In this document: positions 14,387 through 22,184 of the stretch, one piece after another | Numbering within the stretch: position 1 is the first letter of the stretch | Layout of the letters: each line of letters begins with the position of its first letter | Virus record (IMG/VR): IMGVR_UViG_3300025112_000105 | Location: 1-31,047 of that record | Reading direction: 5' to 3' (one strand) | DNA from: a virus | Length of the DNA: 31,047 nucleotides | Program-made: the position numbers and the translations under genes | The notes under the pieces: model-generated | The model's input: only the letters and a program-made list of their open reading frames with translations | What the model was told of the DNA's origin: nothing | The model's database searches: none

Positions 14387-17320
14387 ATGGCACGTAATCT
14401 ACGACTGCAAGTGATGCTCAACGCCGTGGACCGTGTCACCGGCCCACTCAAACGCATGCGCCAAGGGGCTGGCCAAACCGGCCAAGCCATGCGCGACACC
14501 CGCGACCAGCTCAAAGAGCTGCAGCGCACCCAAAGCGACCTCACCAGCTACCGCAAAGCCAACGCCGCCATGCGGCAGAGCACCCGCGCGATGCGCGACG
14601 CTCGAGCACGCAACCAGCAATACACCCAAGCACTCGAACAGCAGCGCGAAGCCCACGCCAACGTAAAGTCAGGGCTCACCGTTGCCCGCCGGGAATACGA
14701 CCGCCTCGCCAAAGAGCTACTACGCACCAAACAACCCAGCGACCAGCTCACCGCCTCATTAGAGCGCGCCCGAGTGCGCCTTCACGGCCAGCAAAGCGAG
14801 TTCGATCGCTCCGCCCGCGCCCTACGGGAATACCGCAACCGAACCCGCCACGCAGGCGAAGAAGTCAAACGGCTCACCCAGAACCACGCCACGCAAACCG
14901 AGCGCATCCGTGGCCTAAAAACGCGCCTCGATGAGGCAGGCATCAGCACCGACAACCTCGGCCGAAGCGCCCGAGAGCTGCGCACAAACGAGGAACGGCT
15001 CAACACCGCCCTGCAGGAACAGAAACGCCACCTCTCCGAAGTCGCCCAGCGTCAGCGCCGGTTAACAGAGGCCCGCGACCGCTACCAAAACGGCATGGCC
15101 AACGTCGCCCGCGCCCAAGGGGTGGGCATGGGCATGTTCGGTACCGGCATCGCCCAAGGCTACGCCGCCAGCCGCCTGCTAACACCAGGCGTCGCCTGGG
15201 GCGAACAGATGAGCACCCTACAAGCGGTCGGCCGCTTTGGTGCCGACGATGAACGCTACCAGGCGTTACGTGAACAATCCCGCGAGCTAGGCGGCTCCAC
15301 CGCCTTTAGTGCTACCGAAGTCGGCGGCGGCCAAGAGTTCCTGTTGCGTGCGGGGATGAGTGCAGAAGCCATTCAGGCCTCCATGCGCGACGTGCTCGAT
15401 CTCGCCCTGGCCAACAACACCGAGCTAGCCCGCGCGGCGGATATCGCCTCCAACATCGCGGGCACCTTCAAGATCGATATGGAAGCCGATGGCGCAATGG
15501 CTCGCGTCGCGGATATCCTCTCCGGTACCGCCAGCCGCGCGAACGTCAATCTGGAAATGCTCGGCGAAACCATGAAGTACCTGGGCGGCTCCGAAGATCT
15601 CGACCTCACCATGGAACAAGCCGCCGCCATGGCAGGCTTGATGGGTAACATCGGCATTCAAGGCAGCATGGCCGGTACCGCCATGCGTGCCATGGCCAAC
15701 CGTTTAACCAAGCCCGCAAAGGAAGGTCGCGATGCCATGGAGCAACTGGGCCTAGAAGTCTCAGATGCCAACGGCAATATGCGCGATATGCCCGACATCC
15801 TCCGAGACATCAACAACGCCACGCGGGATCTCGGCAACGTCGAACGGCGCGCCCTACTCTCTGCCATCTTTGGTGCCGAAGCCGGTTCTGGCATGACCGA
15901 GCTGGTCAATGGGATGACTGACGGTGACTTGGATGCACTAATAAACGCACTACAAACCAACGCCGGTGAAAACGCCGAGATGGCCCGCGTGATGGCCGAC
16001 AACCTCGGCGGCGACCTCAAGAGCCTGCGCAGTGCATGGGAAGAGGTGGGCATCAGCATCACCGACACCAACGACGGCCCCCTACGCGAACTGGTGCAAA
16101 ACATCACCACCATCACACGCGGTGTAGGCGAATGGATCAAAGCTAACCCCGAGCTAGCGGGCACCATCGCCAAGGTGGCGGCGGGAATGATCGCACTCGC
16201 CACGGTGGGTGGCGCTGTCACCATGACGTTCGCCAGCATCCTCTCCCCGCTGCTGTTCACCCGCTTTGCCATGGCCACGCTGGGCATTCGTGCCGCGTGG
16301 CTTACGAAGGGATTTAAGTTGCTGGGCGGCGCGGCCACATGGCTAGCAAGGGCAGGTCTGGCGGTTCTGGCTGGATCACTAAAGATTATTGGGGGCGCAC
16401 TGCTTGCAACGCTGAAAGCGTCCGGTGCTTTTTTGATGGGCTTGCGCGCCTTGGGCACCATTTTATTGGCGGTGGGAAAAGGGATCATGGTCTCACTGCT
16501 CGGCGCGCTCAAAGCCACCGCCATCTTCTTGGCGACCAACCCCATCGGCTGGGGCATTGCCGCCATCGCCGGTGCCGCGTTCCTGATCTACAAATACTGG
16601 GAACCCATCAAGGCGTTTTTCGTAGGCCTATGGCAGCAAGTGAAAGCCGCATTCGATGAAGGCGTGGGCGGCGTGGCGCGCCTGCTGCTCAACTGGTCGC
16701 CCTATGGCCTGCTGTATAACGCCTTCACCAGCACCATCGAGCGGCTCGGCATCACCATCCCCGACGGCTTCCGCGACTTCGGCAGCATGATCGTGGACGG
16801 CATCATCAACGGCATCAGCGCCAAGCTCGGCGAGCTACGCGACTCCATCACGGGCATGGTCAGCAACGCCATGGGCTGGTTCCGCGATTTGCTGGATATC
16901 CACTCCCCCAGCCGCGTGTTTACCCAATACGGCGGTTTTATCACCGAAGGCCTGGCCAACGGCATCGAAGACGACGCCGACAGCCCCATCAAGCAAGTGC
17001 GCGGCATCGCCAACAACCTTCGCAATGCCGCCGGTGGGTTAATGCTCGGTGCCGGGCTGGCCACCAACGCCAGCGCCGCCAACATCGACACCAGCGCGAT
17101 ACAGATCGACGCCCGCCCACCGCTGCAAAGCCACGCCAGCGCAGCCCCCAGCGCCGGGCTAGTGATTCACGGCGGCATCAACATCGAAGTGCACGCATCC
17201 CCCGGCATGGATGAGCAAGCCCTGGCCAGAATGGTGAATGAGCAAGTGCAACGCGCCCTAAAAGACGCCGAGCGCCGCGCCGCCGCTGCCAGCCGCCGCA
17301 ACTTCTACGATAACGACTGA
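14387..17320 (+). CDS. T: Tail tape measure protein, P2 gpT-like
   Basis: 977 residues, longer than P2 gpT (815). The first 240 residues are coiled coil (RMRQGAGQTGQAMRDTRDQLKELQ and later heptads). A conserved tape-measure core follows (GGSTAFSATEVGGGQEFLLRAGMSAEAIQ, GLMGNIGIQGSMAGTAMRAMANRLTKPAKEG). Hydrophobic segments occur near residues 590-740 (TIAKVAAGMIALATVGGAVTM; FLATNPIGWGIAAIAGAAFLIYKYW). The DIHSPSRVFTQYGGFITEGLANGI stretch near the C-terminus is another family mark. Its length sets tail length, so a longer tail than P2 is expected if the relation is simple. Confidence 0.95.
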   Translation: MARNLRLQVMLNAVDRVTGPLKRMRQGAGQTGQAMRDTRDQLKELQRTQSDLTSYRKANAAMRQSTRAMRDARARNQQYTQALEQQREAHANVKSGLTVARREYDRLAKELLRTKQPSDQLTASLERARVRLHGQQSEFDRSARALREYRNRTRHAGEEVKRLTQNHATQTERIRGLKTRLDEAGISTDNLGRSARELRTNEERLNTALQEQKRHLSEVAQRQRRLTEARDRYQNGMANVARAQGVGMGMFGTGIAQGYAASRLLTPGVAWGEQMSTLQAVGRFGADDERYQALREQSRELGGSTAFSATEVGGGQEFLLRAGMSAEAIQASMRDVLDLALANNTELARAADIASNIAGTFKIDMEADGAMARVADILSGTASRANVNLEMLGETMKYLGGSEDLDLTMEQAAAMAGLMGNIGIQGSMAGTAMRAMANRLTKPAKEGRDAMEQLGLEVSDANGNMRDMPDILRDINNATRDLGNVERRALLSAIFGAEAGSGMTELVNGMTDGDLDALINALQTNAGENAEMARVMADNLGGDLKSLRSAWEEVGISITDTNDGPLRELVQNITTITRGVGEWIKANPELAGTIAKVAAGMIALATVGGAVTMTFASILSPLLFTRFAMATLGIRAAWLTKGFKLLGGAATWLARAGLAVLAGSLKIIGGALLATLKASGAFLMGLRALGTILLAVGKGIMVSLLGALKATAIFLATNPIGWGIAAIAGAAFLIYKYWEPIKAFFVGLWQQVKAAFDEGVGGVARLLLNWSPYGLLYNAFTSTIERLGITIPDGFRDFGSMIVDGIINGISAKLGELRDSITGMVSNAMGWFRDLLDIHSPSRVFTQYGGFITEGLANGIEDDADSPIKQVRGIANNLRNAAGGLMLGAGLATNASAANIDTSAIQIDARPPLQSHASAAPSAGLVIHGGINIEVHASPGMDEQALARMVNEQVQRALKDAERRAAAASRRNFYDND

Positions 17321-17342
17321 GGGTGATCTACATGTGCATTAT

Positions 17343-17714
17343 TCAAGTCTTAGGGCGGTTTTTAATAGCTCGTAACAGAAACGAAACCGTCCCATATAAA
17401 CAGATAAAAAACGATGCACTTAGAGCATTACCAACGCTCTGTACAGCAGGATCATTTAAGTCTTCTAACCCACTCGTCAAGAAGCCTGACACGGCCATAA
17501 AAACGGCTGCCACCAGTGCTCCGATAGAGTCACTGTCACTTCTATCCTTGAGGGTAAAACCGATGACCAACCCTAGCAGAACAAAAATGCCTTCATGGCT
17601 ACCACTTTGGACCGCCCGAATAGGGAAAGCAGGGTCGCCAATTAGCCATGTAATGAAATATCCAATGAGCACTAAAAATGTTCCACCTAGTGCAAATGAC
17701 ACACTTTCCTTCAT
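17343..17714 (-). CDS. Four-helix membrane protein inserted between T and U, unknown
   Basis: 123 residues on the strand opposite all neighbours. Hydrophobic segments lie at about residues 9-26 (LGGTFLVLIGYFITWLIG), 40-55, 64-82 and 96-115, so an inner-membrane protein with four helices is likely. AAGGAC lies seven bases before its ATG at 17714. P2 has no gene between T and U. Being antisense to the late operon, it would be expressed from its own promoter, not identified, and most naturally in the lysogen. A superinfection-exclusion role is possible but unproven. A plus-strand ORF covers the same bases but lacks membrane or family features. Confidence 0.6.
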   Translation of the reverse strand: MKESVSFALGGTFLVLIGYFITWLIGDPAFPIRAVQSGSHEGIFVLLGLVIGFTLKDRSDSDSIGALVAAVFMAVSGFLTSGLEDLNDPAVQSVGNALSASFFICLYGTVSFLLRAIKNRPKT

Positions 17715-17729
17715 AGCGGTCCTTATTCA

Positions 17730-18173
17730 ATGATGATGACTTACGGATTATTCGTTTTCGGCCTCAATACAGCAGCTTACCAAGAGCTACAGCGGCAAAC
17801 CAACTGGCGGCACGCCAGCACCTCACGTATCAACGCCCGCCCGGTGCACCAGTTCCTCGGCCCCGGTGACGACACCATCAACCTCACCGGCACCCTGCTG
17901 CCCATGTTTACTGGCGGTCAACAGAATCTCGATATGCTCCGCGCCCTGGCGGATCAGGGGCAAGCGTGGCCGCTGATCGAAGGCACGGGCACTTACTACG
18001 GCATGTACACCATCGAAAGCCTGCAAGAGCGCAAAAGCGAGTTCTTCCGCGATGGTGCCGCCAAGCAAATCGAGTTCGACCTGCAACTGACTCGCATTGA
18101 TGAAGGCCGAACCGAGCTGCTCGGCATCCTGGAAAGCAGCGCCCTACGCGCCATTACCGGGGCACTGGCATGA
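17730..18173 (+). CDS. U: Tail protein, P2 gpU-like
   Basis: 147 residues; P2 gpU is 159. It is a tail-terminator/assembly protein. Typical stretches are YGLFVFGLNTAAYQELQRQTNWRHA, RPVHQFLGPGDDTINLTGTLLP and WPLIEGTGTYYGMYTIESLQE. Three ATG codons in a row (17730, 17733, 17736) begin it, and no good purine-rich ribosome site precedes them. A good site with an ATG (GAGGGTGATCTACATG) remains after T at 17319-17333, which suggests the U start lost its site to the inserted membrane gene. Confidence 0.92.
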   Translation: MMMTYGLFVFGLNTAAYQELQRQTNWRHASTSRINARPVHQFLGPGDDTINLTGTLLPMFTGGQQNLDMLRALADQGQAWPLIEGTGTYYGMYTIESLQERKSEFFRDGAAKQIEFDLQLTRIDEGRTELLGILESSALRAITGALA

Positions 18174-19150
18174 GCATGCAACCCGACTACCGCATCAGCC
18201 TACAGGGCCAAATCATCAGCCCTGAGTTTCGCGCGCGCCTGGCATCGCTCACCCTGCACGATCGGCGCGGCATGCAAGCCGACCAGCTCGATATCACACT
18301 GACAGACGACGACGGAATGCTGGATATACCGCCCACCGGTGCAGAGCTAACCCTGGCCATCGGCTGGAAAGGGCAAGCGCTCACCGAGCGCGGCACGTTC
18401 ATCGTTGATGAGGTGGAGCACACCGGCGCGCCGGATACGCTCAACATCCGCGCATCCAGTGCCAACATGCGCCAAGGGCTACCGGGGAAACGGACACAGA
18501 GCTGGGATAGCGTGACCGTGCGGGACATCATCGAAACAATCGCCGCCCGCCATGAGCTAACGCCCAGCGTGGGGGCAACGCTAGCAGGCGTGCGCATCAC
18601 CCACATCGACCAAACCGACGAAAGCGACCTACATTTTTTAACGCGCCTAGCAGAACGCTTCGACGCGGTGGCCACCGTCAAAACCGGCCACCTGATTTTT
18701 GTACCCGCTGGCCAAGCTACAACAGCGACCGGGCTAGAGATCCCGCCCATTCAGCTACGCCGCCAAAGCGGCGACCAGCACCGCTACCTCAAGGCAGAGC
18801 GCGACGCTTACACCGGCGTCACAGCGCTATGGAATAACACCGCCCACGCCACCCGCGAAGCCGTCACCGTCGGCGACCCACAAAACGCACAGCAGCTACG
18901 CCACACCTACGCCAGCGAGGAAGAAGCGTTAGAGGCCGCCCAAGCCGAATGGCAGCGCATCCAACGCGGCACCGCCTACTTTTCAATCACCCAAGCCATC
19001 GGCGACCCTGAGATATTCCCCGAAACGCCCGTGTGGTGCATAGGCTGGAAACCCCAAATCGACGCCACGCCCTGGATCATCACCGAAGTGACCCACAGCC
19101 TCACGGAAAGCAGCTACACGATAGCGCTGCAGCTGAAAAGAAGAAGCTAA
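18170..19150 (+). CDS. D: Late control/tail protein, P2 gpD-like
   Basis: 326 residues; P2 gpD is 387. It is a baseplate hub protein related to T4 gp27. Family features are DYRISLQGQIISPEFRARLASLTLHDRRGMQADQLDI near the start, GTFIVDEVEHTGAPDTLNIRA, and WDSVTVRDIIETIAARHEL with DESDLHFLTRLAERFDA in the middle. Its ATG overlaps the U stop. Last gene of the late operon. Confidence 0.94.
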   Translation: MSMQPDYRISLQGQIISPEFRARLASLTLHDRRGMQADQLDITLTDDDGMLDIPPTGAELTLAIGWKGQALTERGTFIVDEVEHTGAPDTLNIRASSANMRQGLPGKRTQSWDSVTVRDIIETIAARHELTPSVGATLAGVRITHIDQTDESDLHFLTRLAERFDAVATVKTGHLIFVPAGQATTATGLEIPPIQLRRQSGDQHRYLKAERDAYTGVTALWNNTAHATREAVTVGDPQNAQQLRHTYASEEEALEAAQAEWQRIQRGTAYFSITQAIGDPEIFPETPVWCIGWKPQIDATPWIITEVTHSLTESSYTIALQLKRRS

Positions 19151-19443
19151 TTACTAGAAAAATTAAAAAGTTACGCTACGGTATACACTGAAGGATGAGT
19201 AGCTAACACGTCCGCCTAAGCTACGCACATCGGGAACTAAACGATGAAATGGTGGTACAATGTATAGCTTATCTACGTTTTGAGCAGCTAACCAAGCGAT
19301 AATGTACGCAAAACACTAAGTTACGCAGTGAAGCTAGTAACAGCTCGGTACGTTTACGACTAAACGACCTTGTCTATACAGCCGTACACTGCAATGATGT
19401 AAGTACCAAAGGAAAACACCTAGCGTCAGACGCCAGGTACATG
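19151..19443. other. Non-coding leader between D and the accessory region
   Basis: About 290 bases with no convincing gene and less GC than the late genes. Short direct repeats occur: AAGTTACGC at 19168-19176 and 19318-19326, and ACTAAACGA at 19236-19244 and 19359-19367. A possible promoter for the gene at 19510 is TTGTCT at 19370-19375, 17 bases, AATGAT at 19393-19398. No tRNA was recognised. Confidence 0.4.
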
Positions 19444-19472
19444 ACCGCCAAGCTGACGCTGTGGCGGTTTTT
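19444..19472 (+). terminator. Strong intrinsic terminator upstream of the metalloprotease gene
   Basis: ACCGCCA/TGGCGGT stem continued by AGC/GCT around loop TGAC with one bulged G, then five T. It could end the D transcript. Part of its upper stem and loop (CTGACGCT, 19453-19460) is also complementary to AGCGTCAG at 19422-19429, so an alternative fold that breaks the terminator is possible. It lies 37 bases before the next start codon, leaving little space for another promoter. Confidence 0.75.
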
Positions 19473-19509
19473 GTTCGCTACCAAGCGAGCAACTGCTAGG
19501 AGAGTCATC

Positions 19510-20016
19510 ATGGCAAGCGCAAATGTAACCAAGAAAGTACGTCAAGTACTGGACCTCACCTGGGACGACGAACTCCCAGTGGAGCCGGTTGCCATCGCTC
19601 GCTACCTGCTGATCACGAAGGGTGATGAGAAGCGCAACATCTCCATGGTTGGGCGCGACGACATCACTTTCAGTGGTCAGGCGCGGTACGACCAAGAGAA
19701 AAAACGGTATTACTGCGAATACAACGTCAATGAGCCCAGCTATCGCCAGCGCTTTACCCAAGCCCACGAGCTGGGGCATGTTGTGTTGGGTCATGTCCGT
19801 AACGGGGTTAGCCCAAAACGCGATACGAGCTTTGCGGTACGCTCGGATGACCAGGATGAAATTGACGCTAACCAGTTTGCGGCGGAGCTTCTGATGCCTG
19901 AAGACTACGTGCGCACAGCCGTTAAGCGCGAATTTAACGTCAATAAGCTGGCCAGTCTGTTCGACGTATCTACGGCGGCGATGCACTACAGGCTCAAGAA
20001 CCTAGGTCTGCTATAA
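19510..20016 (+). CDS. ImmA/IrrE-family metallopeptidase
   Basis: 168 residues from ATG 19510, with TAGGAG upstream. The zinc site is clear: HELGH at residues 86-90 and the downstream motif EIDANQFAAELLMP, with Glu126 as likely third ligand. A C-terminal helix-turn-helix-like part (VNKLASLFDVSTAAMHYRLKNLG) follows, as usual in this family. Such proteases cleave repressors, as ImmA does with ImmR in ICEBs1. No XRE repressor gene adjoins it. A longer reading from 19441 would start inside the terminator, so it is rejected. The next gene begins seven bases after its stop. Confidence 0.88.
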   Translation: MASANVTKKVRQVLDLTWDDELPVEPVAIARYLLITKGDEKRNISMVGRDDITFSGQARYDQEKKRYYCEYNVNEPSYRQRFTQAHELGHVVLGHVRNGVSPKRDTSFAVRSDDQDEIDANQFAAELLMPEDYVRTAVKREFNVNKLASLFDVSTAAMHYRLKNLGLL

Positions 20017-20023
20017 GTTTTCT

Positions 20024-20647
20024 ATGTCTTTCCTTGAACGTTATCATCGATATCTAGGCAAACATACACCTAAAACCAGTGACTCGGATGAAGGAGATAC
20101 CGAGTCACTAGGCCTAGGTAAACGCTCCAATCCTGATGAACATAACGAAGAAGACTGGACGGGAACGAAATCTCCTGAGCAAACAAAGCAAGACAGCGAG
20201 GAGCTTCGGCAGCGACATATCGAAGACTTAGATCGTGATAGGGTTACTCGTCATACGCAAGGTACCCAGCAAGTAGAGCAAATCATCACGCGCACCAAAG
20301 CAGCATCTAAGAATTTCCTTAAACTATCCGTTGCTGGGGCTTCCACAATTTTCGTTGTTGGCTTTTTCTCATTGCCACAAACGCGTGAAATATTGAATCT
20401 CTGCCCATGGATAGAGTTAGATGCTGATATAGCCACCTCGGGGCATTGGACTATATATCTACTTCTGTTTCTGCCTACTACATTGATGGCCGTCTTAGGC
20501 ATCACCCTTTGGATCACTGGCCTGAAGTTCTCCTCACAAATTTATGGCGGTATTCAAGGGTCAGAAGAAAAAGGGTCCAACGAAACCTTGTCAGAGTGCC
20601 TCAAAACTTGCCAAGAGATATTAAAGCAAAGTAGCGGATCGCCGTGA
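20024..20647 (+). CDS. Two-helix membrane protein paired with the ImmA-like protease, unknown
   Basis: 207 residues. The first 95 are polar and charged (DSDEGDTESLG, then EELRQRHIEDLDRDRVTRH). Two membrane segments lie at about 98-117 (FLKLSVAGASTIFVVGFF) and 143-168 (TIYLLLFLPTTLMAVLGITLWITG). A short polar tail ends the protein. It has no strong ribosome site and starts seven bases after the protease stop, so coupled translation is likely. It might be a substrate, anchor or effector of the protease. I recognise no family. The gene converges on 20709-21449. Confidence 0.7.
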   Translation: MSFLERYHRYLGKHTPKTSDSDEGDTESLGLGKRSNPDEHNEEDWTGTKSPEQTKQDSEELRQRHIEDLDRDRVTRHTQGTQQVEQIITRTKAASKNFLKLSVAGASTIFVVGFFSLPQTREILNLCPWIELDADIATSGHWTIYLLLFLPTTLMAVLGITLWITGLKFSSQIYGGIQGSEEKGSNETLSECLKTCQEILKQSSGSP

Positions 20648-20708
20648 TCTAACCCCCCCGGCCAATGAGCCGAGGGTGGTGGTTTATCACCCTATCAATG
20701 ACCGCCCT

Positions 20709-21449
20709 TCACTCTGGCGGCGCCTCAAAAAGCCCCATCACCATCGCCCGCAGCTCCTCCGCTTCCCAAAACCCTGTCAGGATAGAAACGATCAAGGCTG
20801 CCGCTGCCAGCCATAGCGCTTTGCGGTTACTCCACTCCTGCTCCGCCTGCGAGCGTTTCCCCTCTTCCACCTGCGCCGTCAGGATGCGTAGCTGCTCATC
20901 GCTGTTGTCAGTTTGCTTTCTAAGGCGCTCATCCCGAGCGGCCTGCTCCGCCTTTGCTTTATCCGCTTGCTTGGAAATTATCTCCAGGGCGAAATCTGGG
21001 TGGGTGGAAAGGCGACTTTTTACAGGTAGCTCAAGATTTAGAAATTGGGGAGCGAGTGATCCACCTGAGCTTCCTTGAGTATCTGCCACCGCAGGCTTAA
21101 GTGGTGCATGGCGCAGTTCATTATCTAGAGGCAAGCCTCGATCCTCAGCCATGAGCATACGCCATTTCCCAGTGGAAGCTAAAAGCCCAGCGTTTGCTGG
21201 CCCAAATAATAGCGCCTTTTCATGCTCGATAGCGGCTTCACACAAAATCATATCCAGGTAGTGCAGCTCTTCATAAGCCGGGGTAAACACACCGGCTGGA
21301 AAGCCCATGGCCAAGTAGGGACTAGAAACAGGCGTCAGGTGAACGGTCTCGTCAGCGCTCATCAAAAAGGCCACCCGTTCAGCAGGCGGAAACGAAGGTA
21401 CTCGCTCCAACTTTCCATTTTTTATCACCAGTGGTTTCGACGCCCCCAT
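20709..21449 (-). CDS. Tail-anchored coiled-coil protein, unknown
   Basis: 246 residues from ATG 21449, which has AGGGGGAG upstream. The frame opens 27 codons earlier with a Pro/Arg-rich run overlapping a terminator, so the internal start is preferred. Residues 1-120 look globular; about 155-208 form a charged coiled coil (ISKQADKAKAEQAARDERLRKQ). A single membrane segment follows at 211-227 (ALWLAAAALIVSILTGF), leaving a short C-terminus. The protein would face the cytoplasm. The gene ends opposite the two-helix membrane gene. Function unknown. Confidence 0.65.
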   Translation of the reverse strand: MGASKPLVIKNGKLERVPSFPPAERVAFLMSADETVHLTPVSSPYLAMGFPAGVFTPAYEELHYLDMILCEAAIEHEKALLFGPANAGLLASTGKWRMLMAEDRGLPLDNELRHAPLKPAVADTQGSSGGSLAPQFLNLELPVKSRLSTHPDFALEIISKQADKAKAEQAARDERLRKQTDNSDEQLRILTAQVEEGKRSQAEQEWSNRKALWLAAAALIVSILTGFWEAEELRAMVMGLFEAPPE

Positions 21450-21480
21450 GCTCCCCCTACCTAAATTGTGATCCCAAACA

Positions 21481-21511
21481 AAAAGCCCCCAACCAATCCA
21501 TGGCCGGGGGC
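21481..21511 (-). terminator. Leftward intrinsic terminator after the S24-like gene
   Basis: Read leftward, GCCCCC (21506-21511) pairs with GGGGGC (21485-21490), followed by a T run (AAAA at 21481-21484 on the plus strand). It ends transcripts coming from 21642-21992 and isolates the downstream leftward gene. The 130 bases between it and 21642 hold a small GGCGAA/TTCGCC hairpin (21537-21553) and no visible gene. Confidence 0.7.
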
Positions 21512-21641
21512 GTGGGCGTGGGTGCCGCACTCTTCTGGCGAAGCGGTTTCGCCACGCATGCTTTTAGGCGACACCCTCACTATGACAAATCCGCTTAGGC
21601 AATGATATAAGCGATTGACCATAAAACGTGTAAGCCATTTC

Positions 21642-21992
21642 TTACACCGCCCAACACCGCGCTTGCCTGACCACTACCCCGCGAAACTGTTTAGCCGTGA
21701 TAAAGCACCCTTCCCCACCCGAGGGTGGCAACAAGCGGCAGCGGCTGCCGACGCGGTGGGTTTTGAATAATCGGAACTCGCCCTCTACCTCCGCCACCAC
21801 CAGATCGGCGTGGCCATACGAGCGGGCTTCGTCCACCACCAGCACATCGCCCTCCATCCATGGCCCACCTGGGGGCACCTCGTCGCTGATCTCGACCAGA
21901 AAACAACTCGGCGGAAACTTCCGCCGATCCATCTCCACTACCGCAGGGTGCTCCACACCCACCACGGCAGGCCCCAAGTAGTTCACTCGCAT
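21642..21992 (-). CDS. S24/UmuD-like protein without the usual catalytic Ser-Met, SOS-linked
   Basis: 116 residues from ATG 21992, with AGGGGA seven bases upstream. The core GDVLVVDEARSYGHADLVVAEVEGEFRLFK lines up with the UmuD/LexA stretch GDILIVDRS...GDIVIAAVDGEFTVKKL. The GDSM motif carrying the nucleophile is replaced by SDEVPPGGPWM, so self-cleavage in the usual way looks unlikely. No DNA-binding domain is present. An SOS-box-like site lies upstream. No umuC-like polymerase gene adjoins it. It could be a UmuD-like modulator. Confidence 0.7.
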   Translation of the reverse strand: MRVNYLGPAVVGVEHPAVVEMDRRKFPPSCFLVEISDEVPPGGPWMEGDVLVVDEARSYGHADLVVAEVEGEFRLFKTHRVGSRCRLLPPSGGEGCFITAKQFRGVVVRQARCWAV

Positions 21993-22051
21993 CCGCGTTC
22001 CCCTGTTGGCTCCATCACGAGCGATGCGCTGCACCGCGTCCTAGAACCTTA

Positions 22052-22071
22052 TACTGTAAAAATTACCAGTA
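22052..22071 (-). promoter_or_regulatory. SOS (LexA) box-like site upstream of the S24-like gene
   Basis: CTGT-N8-CCAG inside TACTGT...CCAGTA; consensus is CTGT-N8-ACAG, so one core position differs. The spacer is A/T only, as in strong boxes. Read leftward, it overlaps a possible promoter TTGTTA, 16 bases, TACAGT, placing the box over the -10. Distance to the start codon is about 60 bases. Confidence 0.6.
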
Positions 22072-22082
22072 TTTAACAAGGG

Positions 22083-22106
22083 TTATGGAATAACGGTTAG
22101 CCATAA
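22083..22106. promoter_or_regulatory. Dyad resembling the repressor operator, next to the SOS box
   Basis: TTATGG-N12-CCATAA. On the minus strand it contains TAACCGTT between ATGG and CCAT, as does the operator region at 25062-25082, though the arms are one base closer here. It may be a second binding site of the phage repressor. The similarity is short and needs testing. Confidence 0.35.
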
Positions 22107-22184
22107 TGAATATACTGATTAAGAAAAGGGGATGAAGGCGATTTTGCTCTTTTTCTAAAGAATCTCTGATAAACGCACAAAATC

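Noticed and set aside
15658-16566. Open frame of 302 codons on the minus strand inside T
   Set aside because: It is antisense to a well-supported tape measure gene. Long antisense frames are expected in GC-rich coding DNA, and the product has no recognisable domain.
17323-17733. Plus-strand frame of 136 codons opposite the T-U membrane gene
   Set aside because: Its translation is low in structure and has no membrane or family signature, while the minus-strand product has four clean hydrophobic segments and a ribosome site.
19441-19509. N-terminal extension of the ImmA-like protease from ATG 19441
   Set aside because: The start lies in the terminator hairpin with no ribosome site. ATG 19510 has TAGGAG at good distance and gives a normal-length protein.
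20652-20690. Possible two-way terminator between the convergent genes ending at 20647 and 20709
   Set aside because: The best stem (CCCCCGGC/GCCGAGGG) has a mismatch, and neither strand has a convincing T run, so it is not listed as a feature.
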